Shown here piece by piece: positions 25,142 through 37,009 of a stretch of DNA of 64,000 nt (position 1 is the stretch's first letter; each line of letters begins with the position of its first letter). The notes below the pieces were generated by a model. It saw only the letters and a program-made list of their open reading frames with translations, was not told the DNA's origin and searched no databases. Source of the DNA: Hirundichthys speculiger (Eukaryota > Chordata > Actinopteri > Beloniformes > Exocoetidae); NCBI GenBank assembly GCA_018398805.1, contig JAGFBZ010000861.1, positions 838,501 to 902,500 on the forward strand, given 5' to 3'. The position numbers and the translations under genes are program-made.

Positions 25142-25922
25142 CTAGAACAGTAAAGCGGAAGTATTGTCTCTCTAGAAAATTATGGCACCACACAGTACTT
25201 CAGGCTGTAAGACATGATTGAAAGAGATTTTGTAAAGTCTAGTTCATCCAGTGATCCAGTGATAAATAGAGAACTTGGTCTGCTAGATTAGTGTGTTTGT
25301 ATCCCTGTGGCCTGCTGTACATGTGGTGAATGCGTGTTTCTGTGTCTGCCATCAGCTCTCCTGTTATTTTAGTGTGACCTGGCCTCAGGAGCAGCGGCAG
25401 AGGCAGCAACAGCAATGGAGCGATAAAGAAACGATGTTGTGTGCGAATCCAAGACTGGCTGCTTATGGTTTTGGGCCTGCGGGAATAACATTTATACAGG
25501 GGAAAAAAAAAACCCTCAGCTCAGCAGTTTGTGTGTGTGCGTGTGTAAATTTCTTTCAGTGTGTGTATTTGTGCTCTCCACATGTGGTGTGTGTGGGTCG
25601 GACATGTTTCTGTAGCTGTCTGCAGATTCTCTGCATCTACTTTTCTATGTGCATGTAGCACGTTTGCAAATCAGTTTGTCCCTCAGGTGGGATGGGTTCA
25701 GGCACTCTCCTGTCTTTATTAATACCTCTCAGCACGCTACCTCCATTCTGGCTCGGCACCCCCCATCCCACACTGGGTCTTATCTGAACCGTGGTGCTGG
25801 CAGACGGGACAGGCCACTGGCTGATAGTGATTGTTTATCCCACGGTGCAAAATTGCTGATCTGTTTTCTGCTTTTCCTTGGCAGCGCGATCTTCATCTTT
25901 CTTTCTCCTTCTCACCCCACAG
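21946..25922 (+). other. wdpcp intron 1
   Basis: It begins with a weak donor (gtccca) and a CT-rich stretch to about 22090. It contains the 91-bp inverted repeat at 23622-24044, an A19 run at about 24178-24196 and an A24 run at about 25115-25138. The block at 25780-25900 before exon 2 is of higher complexity. No other gene is seen. Confidence 0.8.
23622..24044. repeat. inverted repeat: two 91-bp arms, 241-bp spacer
   Basis: The arms at 23622-23712 and 23954-24044 are reverse complements with 86 of 91 positions matching and no gaps. Weaker similarity extends outward for some 15 bp. Each arm can read GATHILS-x-AAHPTNAC followed by WHHLK, one on each strand. The repeat lies within wdpcp intron 1, so the pre-mRNA could form a long hairpin. 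Whether it is a foldback transposon or an inverted duplication cannot be told here. Confidence 0.85.
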
Positions 25923-25967
25923 ATACAGATATTGGCACCTATCAGTACTACGATAAAGGAGAGCCAG
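25923..25967 (+). CDS. wdpcp: wdpcp coding exon 2 (residues 21-35)
   Basis: A 45-nt exon encoding DTDIGTYQYYDKGEP, the conserved N-terminal block after LHLWS in WDPCP. The acceptor is a strong pyrimidine tract ending in ccccacag and the donor is gtaaat. An alternative AG lies about 40 nt upstream (ttggcag), but using it would insert residues not found in the family. Entry and exit phase are both 1, so skipping this exon would keep the frame. Confidence 0.93.
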
Positions 25968-27102
25968 GTAAATAGTGTTTATATTGGATGTCTGTTTGTG
26001 TTTAAGATAAGTTGTGTTTGCCTTGTTTTTAGAATGTATGTGCATTTTCCTCATATAGAAAGAAGGGCTTTTTGCTGTCTGCTGCTGCTCAGATTATTGG
26101 CCCAGCGTATTTTGGTGTCTTACACCCCTTAACCACACATACACTTGTCCACACAGAGACTATTAGTATGAAGGATTTACACCCTAAAACCTCATATACA
26201 CATGGCCGAACCACACACACACGCACACAGATTATAAGGCCTCCGCAGTTCTATCTCTCACACTCTCTGTGTTCCTGTTGACCCCAGGGTCCTGCCACAC
26301 AGCGATAGGAAAACTAAACTGTTGACTTTCTCCTAGATCACATAGCAAGAGGCCCCATGCAGTCCAGCCTCATATTGCCTGTGGCTATAAGGCTTCCTTT
26401 ACAATTACTGAGTGCACAGATAGTTACCCAGCAGTCCTAGCAGCAGAGTGAAATGCTGCATCGTCTTTTGCGTCCGTCCCCCTTTTGTGTGCGTCCATAT
26501 TCATTTGCCGCTGAAAATGAACGTTTTTGTTTTTTTCATAGACTTCCACTCAGAAGCGCGTGTCGTGTCCCTGTTTTATGCCACGCCTTGAAAACATTAT
26601 TCTTTTCAATAGGTTTTTCGTACATTTTCAGTCAGCAGACTTTTCAAAATAAAAAAGCGATTTATACACCAGAGAATGATATGACATCAATTTCACATGC
26701 AAGTAAAAGTAGTTTTAAAGCAAAAAGAAGAGGAAACATATAGTTTTCTTCAAATGTTCTACTTCCTTTCCTTCCTTAAAAAGTGGTGTCTAATTATTAA
26801 AGGTGACCTGTTTGCAGTGTCATAATTATACCTGTGTTTTCATTTGTGTAGAATCACTGTAGTCACCCTTGTAAGTTTTGAACTGTTAGCAGTACGGACA
26901 AACCAAACACAGCCTCTTCTTTTTCACTGTCACTCTGATTTTGAGAAAAGTTAGTGTGTCTGTCGCTAACTGGGGAGACGCAGAACACACTTAGAAAAGT
27001 TAACAGGAGCATATTTTCACTTTATGAAAAGCACCAAAACAAATAGCCTGTTTATAAAGTGAATCATGAGGCCACCGTTCTTCAATAAAGACTTGTGTGT
27101 TA

Positions 27103-27385
27103 ACAATGGTAAATGGACTGCACTTATATACTGCTTTATCAGCACCAAGGTGCCCTCAAAGCGGTTTACAATTGGCCTCACATTCACCCATTCACGCACA
27201 CATTCACACACTGATGGCCGAGGCTACCACGCTGGGTGCCACATGCTCACCAGGAGCAACTTGGGGTTCAGTATCTTGCTCAGGGATACTTCGACATTTA
27301 GCCAGGGGAGCATGGGAATTGAACCGGCAACTTTCCGGTTACTGGACAACCCTCTCTACCACCTGAGCCACAGCCGCCCGCTAAG
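27103..27385. repeat. teleost interspersed repeat (GGTAAATGGACTG family)
   Basis: It starts atggtaaatggactgcactt, continues caaagcggtttacaattggc, cctcacattcacccattcac and ggaattgaaccggcaacttt, and ends cctgagccacagccgcccgc. All parts are in the order of a widespread fish repeat of about 280 bp. The copy is nearly full length. Confidence 0.75.
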
Positions 27386-27639
27386 CTACTTTTTAATTAC
27401 CTTTTAATATGTACAGTAAGATAAATGTGAATTATTTCAAAAGTAAGAGAGGTGGTTTTAATATACAAAGCTGGATCTTTACAGCACCAGCGTTTGAATG
27501 ACTTACTTTAATACATACAGTACGTTACGGGAGTCAGATTTCACAGAAGTCCATAAATGACCTATAACAGCTGCCCAACTATCTTGACTCACCCAGCTCT
27601 CCACCTGGTCTTTAGTTTGTTTGTGGGCTGCAGATATAA

Positions 27640-27752
27640 TCTTATTCTTATTCGCAAAAGTCTTCAACAGTTGGTGAAACCAATGATTATCTATGATCAA
27701 GGTGTGTAGGTCCTCAGCTATGAAAGTTACCACAGATTTAGTTATTCTCTTT
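27640..27752 (-). pseudogene. hAT (ZBED-like) transposase fragment
   Basis: The minus-strand frame reads ITKSVVTFIAEDLHTLIIDN and then HWFHQLLKTF. This fits the hAT pattern I-x-x-F-I-x-x-D-[LM]-x-x-x-x-[IV]-V-x-x-x-G-F-x-x-[LM]-[LIV]. The usual Gly before Phe is Trp. Downstream codons no longer resemble the family. A short decayed fragment; the match is by pattern only. Confidence 0.4.
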
Positions 27753-29806
27753 CCCTCTCCTGTGTAATTTTCTTTACACCAAAATTACGGTATTTCATCT
27801 GTGTTTTAAAACACAAGTAACATCTTTACTCCTTAGGTACACACTGAAGGGCTATGAGGATATTCAGAACATGTGCAGTAATTTTCATTTCCTCCCACAG
27901 GACAAGTATGTATGCTATAACAACATGAACGGTTGACGTTACACAGTGACTTCCAGTCTTAGTTTGGATCACCATTTTAACAATCTTGTACTATAATTTT
28001 GTGTAATTCACAAATTTTTTTGATAATAATAAGTCCAACACTGATGCAGAATCATTTGCAGTCACAAGAAGATGCATTTTAGATGTGGAATTTTCACATC
28101 TGTAATTACTACTGCCTGCTACCTTGTTTCCATCTCAGTAATTTCTGAGGGGAATGTTTAGCTATAATCAGAGTTGATTCCACTGACATCCTGATTTAAC
28201 CATAAATGAAGAGAGCAGTGAGGGTAAATCATGACTGATAATCACAGGACTGAAATCCGCTGAGAGGGAGAATGATTTACTCTTATCATCTTCCTTCACT
28301 TTACATTAACTTAGTTGATCCAGCATTAACACAGAATATTAATAGAACTGCTCTTATTTAGCCCATGTTATTATTTTTTATGGTAAGAGTTTGTAACATG
28401 ATACAATTGACTGTTTTCATCTTATCAGTTTATTTTATGGTACATGTATTGTTTTTTTTTTTTTTACCATGTGCATGTTTCCCCTTTGCTCTGTACCTGT
28501 CTGGTACTGACTCTCTCTTTTTCATTGATTTATTTGTCTTTGTTCCAGTTTTCCCCCTACCATATGCATTTAGTTCTTTCTTATTTGGTGTATAGTAAGT
28601 GTCCCTGTCTCATCCCTACTTTCTCTCATCACGGGGTTCTCTCCCTTCTCTCTCATCTGAGTTGCTGCCTTCTCTTTCATTCCAATCTTCAGTGAAGAGA
28701 CGATGCTCTTGCTCCCAAATCCTTTCATTTGGAGGATTACTAAAGTGTGGCTTGATATCAGAGAGGAGGGAGAAAAGGGGACGGGGGGAGGAGGGGAGAG
28801 AGATGGAGCAGGGTAGCAGAATTACAATGCAAAAGTATCATAACACTCTCACATTGGTGTAATAACAGCCGAGATCATGATTTGATTCAATATACAATAG
28901 ATTGGATTGGATTAGAAGAGGTTTGTGGGTTTTCTATGTTTCAATGACTTAATCAAATTAAAGTTTGTGTCTGTGCTCAACCACCCTCAGAAAAAACTTT
29001 ATATCAAATCTATATGTGTTCTGCCTCCTATGATCTAGACATGACTGCAGTCCACGATGTAAAATAAGCAACAGTCTACAGAACATCAAATATGTTAGAG
29101 TTAGGTCCTCAATAAACAATCTTTATCAGAACTGTGCGAGTGTGCTTTAATAAAAATTAATCAGTTTGTGCAAATAAGTGCAGAGATTCTGACTTAGACA
29201 TTAATGAGCCATCCAACTAAAAATAAAATCATCTTTACTTTCTCACTTCTGTGAGTGCATTTATTTTTTGGTAAAAGTTTCATAGAAATGGGCAATCTGT
29301 GTGTCAGTGAGACTGTTTTCTTGAATTTCAGCAATCACCTAAAATTACATTATGGATTATTGTTGTTTATCCCAAAGGTTTTTGTAACTTCCAGCTGCCC
29401 CCACTAGAGGGAGACTTAGGCTCATTGGAGCAGCTCTGGGGTTCCCCAGTATCCAGTCCCCCCCACCCCCCAGGCCTGTTCATCCAGCCCCAGAGCAGGT
29501 GCCCATGTCTGGGCCTGTCTGGCCCTTCACCCCCTTATCTGATTAATACTACTAATCCTGGAGGCGTTCCTGCCACCAGACTGGCCACTTTCTTGCTCGG
29601 GGCGGCCAGGCCACGAGGCATGGTTATGGGTTCCTCTTTGCCAATATGGCCCCTTGGAACTAAGGGGATGTTTGAGCTCCAGCTTAGTGTTCTGCTTTTA
29701 TTTATCTACATAATAAAGAAAAGCCAGAACCATTTATTCTGTGAGTTGTGTTGTTTGTTGGTGGTTCCTGTGAATCCATTCATTTGGCCTCTTTGTTTCT
29801 CTTCAG

Positions 29807-29857
29807 CCAGTTTCCTGGAACATCACTACTACAATGAGAAACTCAAGTTCTGTGAAG
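29807..29857 (+). CDS. wdpcp: wdpcp coding exon 3 (residues 36-52)
   Basis: A 51-nt exon encoding ASFLEHHYYNEKLKFCE, in the poorly conserved linker between the DIGTYQYYDK and NRRPE blocks. The acceptor is cttttcttcag-like (cttcag) and the donor is gtaagt, close to consensus. It is phase 1 at both ends. The open frame extends far upstream to about 29425, but that stretch has no resemblance to WDPCP and lies before the acceptor. Assignment rests on position, phase and weak family similarity, so it is slightly less certain than its neighbours. Confidence 0.85.
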
Positions 29858-30063
29858 GTAAGTTTCAATACAGAGACTCTGAGTGGTAGAGACCATTTTA
29901 TTTTTCATACTCACCCATTTTTTGTTTGTTTTGGCCCTGATGATCTCACCAGCGGATGACCGTCTTCTAGACAGCTGTGTTTTAGTCACTCAGCTCCACT
30001 ACTTCTCTTCATCTCTTTATGCTCTTCACCCAGTGTCGGAATACAAACACCCTTATCAGGAGA

Positions 30064-30088
30064 CCCCCCCCCCCCCCCCCCCCCCCCC
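30064..30088. repeat. C25 homopolymer
   Basis: Twenty-five consecutive C on the + strand, followed by CA-rich sequence. The length is likely polymorphic or prone to sequencing error. Confidence 0.9.
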
Positions 30089-31370
30089 GCCACCACCACA
30101 CACACACACCCTAATTTGCATGCATCTGTTTACATCCTCTTCCCACTCATTCTTAATAAAGAACTCTACTCCATAATGGTTCATTTCTGTAAAGGTGAAA
30201 ACAGCCTGTAAAATAAACAGATAGGAGACTGATTTCACCACATTCACCACATCAGAGCTCATCCTCCCACTGAACTTCCTGAATATGCGTGGGCAGAAGC
30301 AGATGCACAAATTCAATTAGCTGTTTTTTTTTCTCGATATTTTTCCTTCCCTCTGTTTAACCACTAGAGATGGAGGGGGAATATGGAGGGTTGGGAAATT
30401 AAATTGAAGGGGCCTTGGTGTGGTACATATTGAGATATTTGCTGTAAACTGTGAGGTTGCATTTGGGAGATAACGCAAATGCGGCACAAGTCCTCACGAC
30501 TAAATGTTTGCTTCTGCTCAAGGATCAATTTATGTTTTTTGATGTGACATTTAGCTTTTAGAAGACTATTTTTCTGCCTGAATGTAATTTATTGCAAGTC
30601 TCGTAGCTCCAGTTAATAAGAGTAAGAAGTACTTGTGTTGTAAACTCACTGTGAGATTTGCATCAGATTCTATGCTAATATTTAAAGGTCCCAATCAGAT
30701 TTTTTTTAATAGCAATCAAGACTTTTAAGATGTGGTATGGAAAGCATCCTATTGTTTTTGCATAATTTGATCATTTCATTAAACTTATCTCCACTTTCCT
30801 GTATATCCAGGTCCTTCTGTCGCTTTGCACTTTTTCTGCTTAATGACACTGGGGATGACACATAAAACTGGTCCCACATAAAGTTTTTTTATTGACATTC
30901 TTAATATGAGAGCTTAAATGGATCATCTCAAGGACCATGGTACTTCAAAGACATGCAGCAGTTTAAAAAAAAAGTGAATCAGTCATTAAGCGATAAATCT
31001 GGTGTTTGTCCGTCAAGTTCTGTAGTAACTTCATGATGCTATTGTTTATTTCTTCCTCAAAATTAGCCATTCTTAAAGAAAGAAATGTCACATACTCATC
31101 TCACATGTCTCTTCTATGTGAGGCTGGTTCATATACTTTTTCATATGAAATACAACTACTGTACCTGATTTCAGGTGTGTTTGGAGACTTTCAGTGTGCA
31201 GTCTTTTCCAATTTACTCATGAGAGATAGAAGGTGGTGGCATTATGATAAGAGTAGTTTTTGAGAAAGAAAATGTTTAATAGTTGTTAAGCTGTTGATAA
31301 TTTTTTTCTAATTTTCTTCTGTGGACCAAGTTTAACCCATGACTGTAGTATTCTAAGGCTGAAGTTGTTT

Positions 31371-31405
31371 TATCCATCCGTCCATCCATCCATCCATCCG
31401 TCCAC
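31371..31405. repeat. (TCCA)n tract
   Basis: About eight TCCA/TCCG units, a common tail of fish retrotransposon copies, though no element body is recognised beside it. Confidence 0.8.
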
Positions 31406-31635
31406 CCAACCTGCCTTATGTATCTGTATTTTTGTCTTCCACTTGTTCTTTATTTCTTTTCATCCTGTTTGAATGTCTATCAACAAATAAAGTTCAGCTT
31501 TTACCCTCTCCAGTTTTTGCTCCCACATTCTTCTGAATTCCCATGAGTGCCTCTGTAAAAGAATATTTCTCCAATGTCTGTGGTTAACTGTTAAGTCACA
31601 TGAGTTCCTGACCTTCTCATGTTTTTCCTCTCTAG

Positions 31636-31706
31636 CTCGGGGCTATTCGTGGACCCCCATGAACCGCCGACCAGAAAGGCTACGTGATTCGCTAAAGGAG
31701 TTGGAG
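31636..31706 (+). CDS. wdpcp: wdpcp coding exon 4 (residues 53-76)
   Basis: Encodes ARGYSWTPMNRRPERLRDSL followed by KELE. The NRRPE(R/K)LRDSLKELE block is one of the most conserved N-terminal segments of WDPCP. The acceptor is tcctctctag and the donor is gtaacc. The exon ends in phase 0 after Glu76. It is GC-richer than the flanking introns, as expected for coding sequence. Confidence 0.95.
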
Positions 31707-32638
31707 GTAACCGCCTTCTCCGTTCTGGCCTCCCCCTTTCCACCATCACTCCTGGCTTCTTCCTCCCTCTGGGGATTTTTGGAGTTTTCCCTTTCCGAAA
31801 CGGCCGATTGATTAACAAATAGGGGCATTCTCTGTCTGTTCCCCCTCTCCCTTCACTCTCCCTGTCGTTCCCGTTTGTTCTTCTCTCTCCCTCTCCTCTC
31901 TCATCACCTCTCTTTCGGCTGAGCTCTGTCATCGAGGGGGATATTTGAGGGGATCAGGGGGCTGCAGTCGCACCCCCCATCTCCTCTCTTCCTCCTTCCT
32001 TCCCTCACTCTTCCCTCATTCACCCCCACCCCTCTCTTCCCCTTCGTACTTGTGGCAGTACAGACCTAGCTTTGTTTGCTGGAACCTGTCTGTGGCTGTT
32101 ACACACACACATACACACACCCTCCACCCACCCACCTCCCTCCTCTCACCCGTAACCATTGTCTGAAACCAGAAACACCCCACCTCACCTCCACACCCCA
32201 TCCACCTCCTCCTTCTCCGTCCCTCTCTCCTCCCATCCAATCACCCCAGCTGGGTTTGGAATGCGGCAGGAATGACTGACCTTACACTCACACACGGAGA
32301 CGCACACATGCACACAGGCAGTCGTTACCTGCATCCTTTTCCAAGTCTCTCCCACCCCTCCATAAGTCAGAACTGCTCCAGTGACCACCTGTGGTGGAAA
32401 GTATCTACTGCTGCGTACTACCAAGACAACTCAAAAAACTACAAGCAACTATTTTTGTTCAGTGTTTCACAGATTTTGCAGAGGCAAGTAGATGTAATCT
32501 TTCATGTTTTTTTTTTTCTAAGTCCGTATTTGCTTTGATTAGTTTTCACAATTTTGGTCCTCTCGCTGTTCTTGCTAAAAGTTGTGTTGTTTTATCTCTG
32601 CCTCTTTGTCTTTTTCTATGTCCATCATGCTCATTCAG
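31707..32638 (+). other. wdpcp intron 4 with long pyrimidine-rich tract
   Basis: From about 31835 to 32255 the + strand is dominated by C and T (with ACAC interruptions). It is far longer than a normal polypyrimidine tract. The rest of the intron is unremarkable and ends in the exon 5 acceptor. Confidence 0.8.
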
Positions 32639-32698
32639 GAACTGTTGCAGACCAACACCTGCATTCACACCAGATGGAGGAACAAGTACTGCTGCCAG
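32639..32698 (+). CDS. wdpcp: wdpcp coding exon 5 (residues 77-96)
   Basis: A 60-nt, phase-0 exon (20 codons) encoding ELLQTNTCIHTRWRNKYCCQ. It aligns with the human segment ending in W-K-N-K-Y-x-C-Q. The acceptor is ctcattcag and the donor is gtgcac, which is weak. Because the exon is a whole number of codons, skipping it would preserve the reading frame. Confidence 0.92.
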
Positions 32699-34432
32699 GT
32701 GCACACCTCCCCAGCACCTATTGTGTGGAAGCAGGCGCACACACATACACGCACACACGTACACGCACACTCAGACTCCTGTTAGTGAAAGTGAATGGTA
32801 TGTACATCTTCAGACCAGGCCATAAATAAAGAGCTTGACTGGACTGTAATATCAATTATTAAACTATTTTAAGCCGAAAGAGAACATCTCAAAAAATCAA
32901 TAATTCTGACTCTCCTGTCACTTAACCATGTAAACAGACATCCTTTTATAAGGAAGGTTTAAGTCAAACAGCCTCATAGATGATTTCATAGCAAATCTGA
33001 GAATGGTGATTTATTTATTCATTCATTTTTTAATATATATATTCAATATATATCAAACTGCGTTTCTGTTTTTCTTGTCTAAAATAAGAGACATTTGTCA
33101 AGGAGTCTCACAAACTGTAACTCTTTTTAGAACTTTTGCTTCAGAAAAAGATTGCAGTTTGGTTAACTCATACAATTTTATTCAATTTTAGTCAATCCTT
33201 TTCAATTAAAACTTGAACATCCATCTGTACTTGGATTTGGGTCCTGGGGGCAGCAGTTTAAGCAAAAAGGCCCAGTTCTCCTTCTCCCCGTCTACTTCCT
33301 GTAGCTCTTTCAGAGGAACACCAGGGTGTTTCCAAGCCAGCCAGGGGATGTAATCTCTTGAGAATGTCCTGGGTCTGCCTCAGGACCACCTCCCAGTTGG
33401 TAATGCTCAAAACGCCTCCCCCGGGAGGTGTCCAGAAGGCCCAAACCACTAGATGCTCAAACCACTTCAAGTGGCTCTTTTCTATGTGGAGCAGCAGCGA
33501 CTGGACTTCAAGTCCTTCCCAAATGACAAAGCTTCTTACCCTGTCTTAGTAATAGGGTGCCACCCAACAGAGGAAACTCTTTTAAGCCACTTGTATCTGT
33601 GATCTCATTCTTTAGTGCAATATCCACAGTTCATGAGCATAGGTAAGGACAGGAACATAGACCGACTGGTAAACAGAGAGCTTTGCCTTTTGGCTCAGCT
33701 CTCCTGTCACCTTAATACACCAGTACAGAATCTGTATTCCTGTAGATGCTTTATCAGTCCAGCTGTCAATGTCCCATTTTTCCCTCCCTCGTGAACCTGA
33801 CCCTGAGACACTTAAACTCCTCCACTTGAGGCAACACCTCATCCCAAACTCTCAGAGAGTTTTCCACCCTTTTCAGTTTGAGAACCAGGGTCTCAGATTT
33901 GGAGGTGCTTGTTGTCACCTCGGCCGCTTCACTCTCAGCTTTGAAGCACTCCAGTGACAGCAGATGATTGCTGCTGGATCAAGCCAACAGGATCACATCA
34001 TCCATCCTGATGGAGTCAACTTCCACTTGAAACAAATCTGTCTATGAAGACCTCTAATGAAAATAATAATGTAAAGGATATTATTTATACCATATTTTTT
34101 TCCAGTTCAATAAATTTAACCAAACCAGAAATGATTGAAGTTACATTCTTGCTTTGTTAATTGGCAATTCACATATTTTAATGTAAATTTAGAAGTTGAC
34201 ATTTTTTACTGTTATGTGCAATGTAGGCTCCAGGTTTCCAGATCAAACTCATCTAAGTTGCCTGTTCAACCAACACTGACTTGCAGACTTTGTTTCGTTT
34301 GACTAGAACACATTAATTTACCCGACTAACAACTGAATCTGTGTCAGCTTAAACTCTGTGAGATTTCTTATTGTGTGTTTAGTTTTTTTTTTTTTTTTTT
34401 TTTTTACATGTGTGTGCTTGTGTGCCCTGTAG
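32699..34432 (+). other. wdpcp intron 5
   Basis: It starts with a CA-rich stretch (32735-32775), carries an antisense non-LTR retrotransposon fragment at about 33230-34030, and ends with a T23 run before exon 6. Confidence 0.8.
33230..34030 (-). mobile_element. non-LTR retrotransposon 3' coding fragment, antisense to wdpcp
   Basis: Minus-strand pieces include ELSQKAKLSVYQSVYVPVLT followed by YAHELW, and RLHPLAGLETPWCSSE. These match the C-terminal region after the reverse transcriptase of abundant fish non-LTR elements (typical: ELSRKAKLSIYQSIYVPTLT, HLVRMPPG). Several frameshifts and stops break the frame. It is probably of the RTE/Rex3 type, but I cannot exclude another clade. Confidence 0.75.
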
Positions 34433-34547
34433 GTGATGCTGAGCAGTGGAGTGCTGGTAACCCTGACCCTGAATGGACCTCAGCTCAAACAAGTGTGTAT
34501 AGACCACACACTCGTGGGCCGACTACCAGCTAACACTGTGACTGATG
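34433..34547 (+). CDS. wdpcp: wdpcp coding exon 6 (residues 97-134)
   Basis: Encodes a beta-rich segment (SSGVLVTLTLNGPQLKQV, then CIDHTLVGRLPANTVTD) that matches the first propeller-like strands of WDPCP (GSGVLVSLSLSGPQLEKV in human). A T23 run lies about 28 nt upstream of the cctgtag acceptor and probably forms part of its polypyrimidine tract. The donor is gttagt. The exon ends in phase 1. Confidence 0.95.
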
Positions 34548-35829
34548 GTTAGTTACTGGCACGTGCGTGGTTTTACATCTTCCTGTGAGGGCTCTGGCAC
34601 AGTGAAAGGAAGATTCACTGTTTTCCTTTTCTTCAATAGAGGCCTTGTTTCTGCTTGTAATTTGGTGTTAATTAGGTACAGGCAGAAAAACCTCTGAAAG
34701 TTTACTGTTATTGAGTGAGAACACTGTGATGGGTAACCACTGAACATCTGGATCGGCTGTGTGTGATGTGCCATCCAGGGCGGTTGGCTGTTTTTCATAT
34801 ATAACAGTCAGAGAAGCATTTTCTGTAAAATGTACAGCTGAAAAAAAAATAGTGGACACCATGTTGACAGCATTTTAGTGACAATAGACCTTTCACAGTG
34901 GGTTTGGTGTGTTAGTCTTTTAATTTCAACGATTTCATGAGACTGAAAAGTTCCAACTAATCAACTGATAAGTCCTCACTTGAATCCTTCCAGCCATATT
35001 TTGCTTGAAATTCTCTCAAAGTCTATTAATTCTGTCTGAATTTGGTTTAGGCCTGTCAATTGCAAACATATTTCTGCATTTTTACTTTGCTAAGTGGGAT
35101 TTCCCCCCATTTTTTACATATCAGGAGTATTTCACTCCTGATATGTACACAGAGAAAGACAGGCAACAATAGCAGAAAGTTTCTTTGATCCCAACCTTAA
35201 CAGCTGAACTCCATGCATAGCTAATCCTGGTCGTCACAACAGTCATACGCTTTTATCGATTCTCACAGAATTCTCTCTGGCCGTGACTGGATCTTGTTTT
35301 AAAGTAAACTGGTTTGTCTTTGACACATTCAAGAGGGTTGCTATCCTTAGCCTAAAGTATTCAATGAACATTTTAAGATCTTTTTAACTGTGGTTTTCTC
35401 TGCGTGTCGATGCTCATCAGCTGAAATTGTGGTTTATGCAAGACTCAGACTTTCTAAATGCTTATTTCAGTTTAGGCACATTTCATGTCCTGATTACATT
35501 AACAAAGAACCAACTGATGTCCACATCAAAAAAAACAAACACACATTTTGAGACATTTGCATTGTTTAGTATTTAAAAGAACACAGGGCTATCTATCTTG
35601 CACTTCCCTTCACCAAGTCGGCCCAGACTGTGCGCTTACACCTGCTCTCCCCACTTGCAGCTTTACGTTTACCACACATACACCACACTCCCCTTACCAC
35701 TTTGTCACACAAGCACTCCCACACAAGCGGCGACTCACACACATAGCAGGTGCCACAGGTGAGCCAGACGACTCTGCTAGCTAATTGCAGGCAAATCCTT
35801 TTGTGCTGTGTGTGTCCAGGGGCCTTCCC

Positions 35830-36080
35830 TTAAGAGCATCCATCAGTGTTTTTCCTCCATTGCACGTTCCTCCAGGGAGCTCCGCCCCCCCCCTCGCCCT
35901 GCACTCCCTCACTCTGCAGACCTGGCAGGAGAGAATAAGAGGCTGTGGACACCGTCCCAAATCTGCTAATTATTTCTTTCTTTCTGTATCAATTATTTGT
36001 TCATAACACCGCCCTCCCCACTTCCGCCTGGGGTCTCAAGACGCTTGATAAAGCCCCCATAGTGCACACACATGGACTCT
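35830..36080. promoter_or_regulatory. possible regulatory block in intron 6
   Basis: Unique-looking sequence with aatctgctaattatttctt and caattatttgttcataacac (homeodomain-like cores), flanked by CA microsatellite. Support is compositional only. Confidence 0.25.
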
Positions 36081-37009
36081 CACAAACACGCGTACAGGTG
36101 CGCACACACTTCTCCTCACACGCTTACATTTGCCATGACATATACACTTTTTTCCCCACTCTTTCGCATAGGCCAACAAGCACTGTATGTCCATTCACAT
36201 TTACACACAAAAACACGGGAACTCGCATGCGCATGCTCGCATACATGATGGCACACACACACAGGTACACATTCTCTTCCCGCTGCGCTCCATTCAAAGC
36301 CTCAGAGGCACTAATTATTAGAGTAATGGTTGTGAGTGGGTGGGTCCCGGGGATTGTGTGTGCATGTGTGTGTGTGTTTGTGTTTGGGGGGGGGGTTGTT
36401 GTAGGTGGTTAGTGGTTCTCACATCTGCCACTTGTTAAATTAGCCTGAGACTATCAGAGTGGAGCACCAGACCAGATCACACCATCTACCACATTTACAT
36501 TGTACAGTTATTGGAATAGTTAACAATTACCATCCAGTTCTGACCCGTGTAAGCAGGCATGTGTGTATATGACTCCTATATATGTTTAATTTTCATTGGT
36601 CAGATCACTTAAACTGAAAACATTTATTCCTGTGATTTATATAATTATATTCCAGACTGAAAATTAGACACCATATATACATGCATGTATGTATGTATGT
36701 ATGTATATCAGAAAAAATCATCACATTGTATTGTTTAAAAGCACAAAGAAAATCCTTATGTGAGAGGCCGAACCGAGTAAATATTTGGAATAATTGCTTG
36801 TACATAAACTGAAACCATAACTTAATAATCAAAAATAGTTGGTTATTAATTTTTTTTCCTTAAAGCAATGAATAGAAAAAATATTGCAGCTCCAGTCAAA
36901 TCTTAAATTAAACTGTAAGCTGCTGTGTAATACCAAAATTCATTTTCATTTTCTGGACAGGATTTGTCAACTTTCTAAAGCAAAAAGAGGTTGTGAGCAT
37001 GTGAATGCC

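Larger units (their letters stand above)
25968..29806 (+). other. wdpcp intron 2
   Basis: It contains a teleost repeat at about 27103-27385 and a minus-strand hAT transposase-like scrap at about 27640-27750. The GC-richer block at about 29380-29700 is partly open in the frame of exon 3 but is not coding-like by family. The rest is AT-rich. Confidence 0.75.
29858..31635 (+). other. wdpcp intron 3
   Basis: It contains a C25 run followed by a (CA)n stretch at 30064-30110, and a (TCCA/TCCG)n tract at about 31371-31405. Otherwise AT-rich with no recognised element. Confidence 0.8.

Noticed and set aside
29425..29806. Open frame running upstream from wdpcp exon 3
   Set aside because: The part before the cttcag acceptor has Pro/Gly-rich translation with no WDPCP similarity, and using it would break the exon 2 to exon 3 phase-1 junction.
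30056..30316. Frames with poly-Pro or poly-Gly runs
   Set aside because: They are artefacts of the C25 tract.
35945..36412. 155-codon frame in intron 6
   Set aside because: It is driven by CA/GT microsatellite sequence and lies within a spliced intron.
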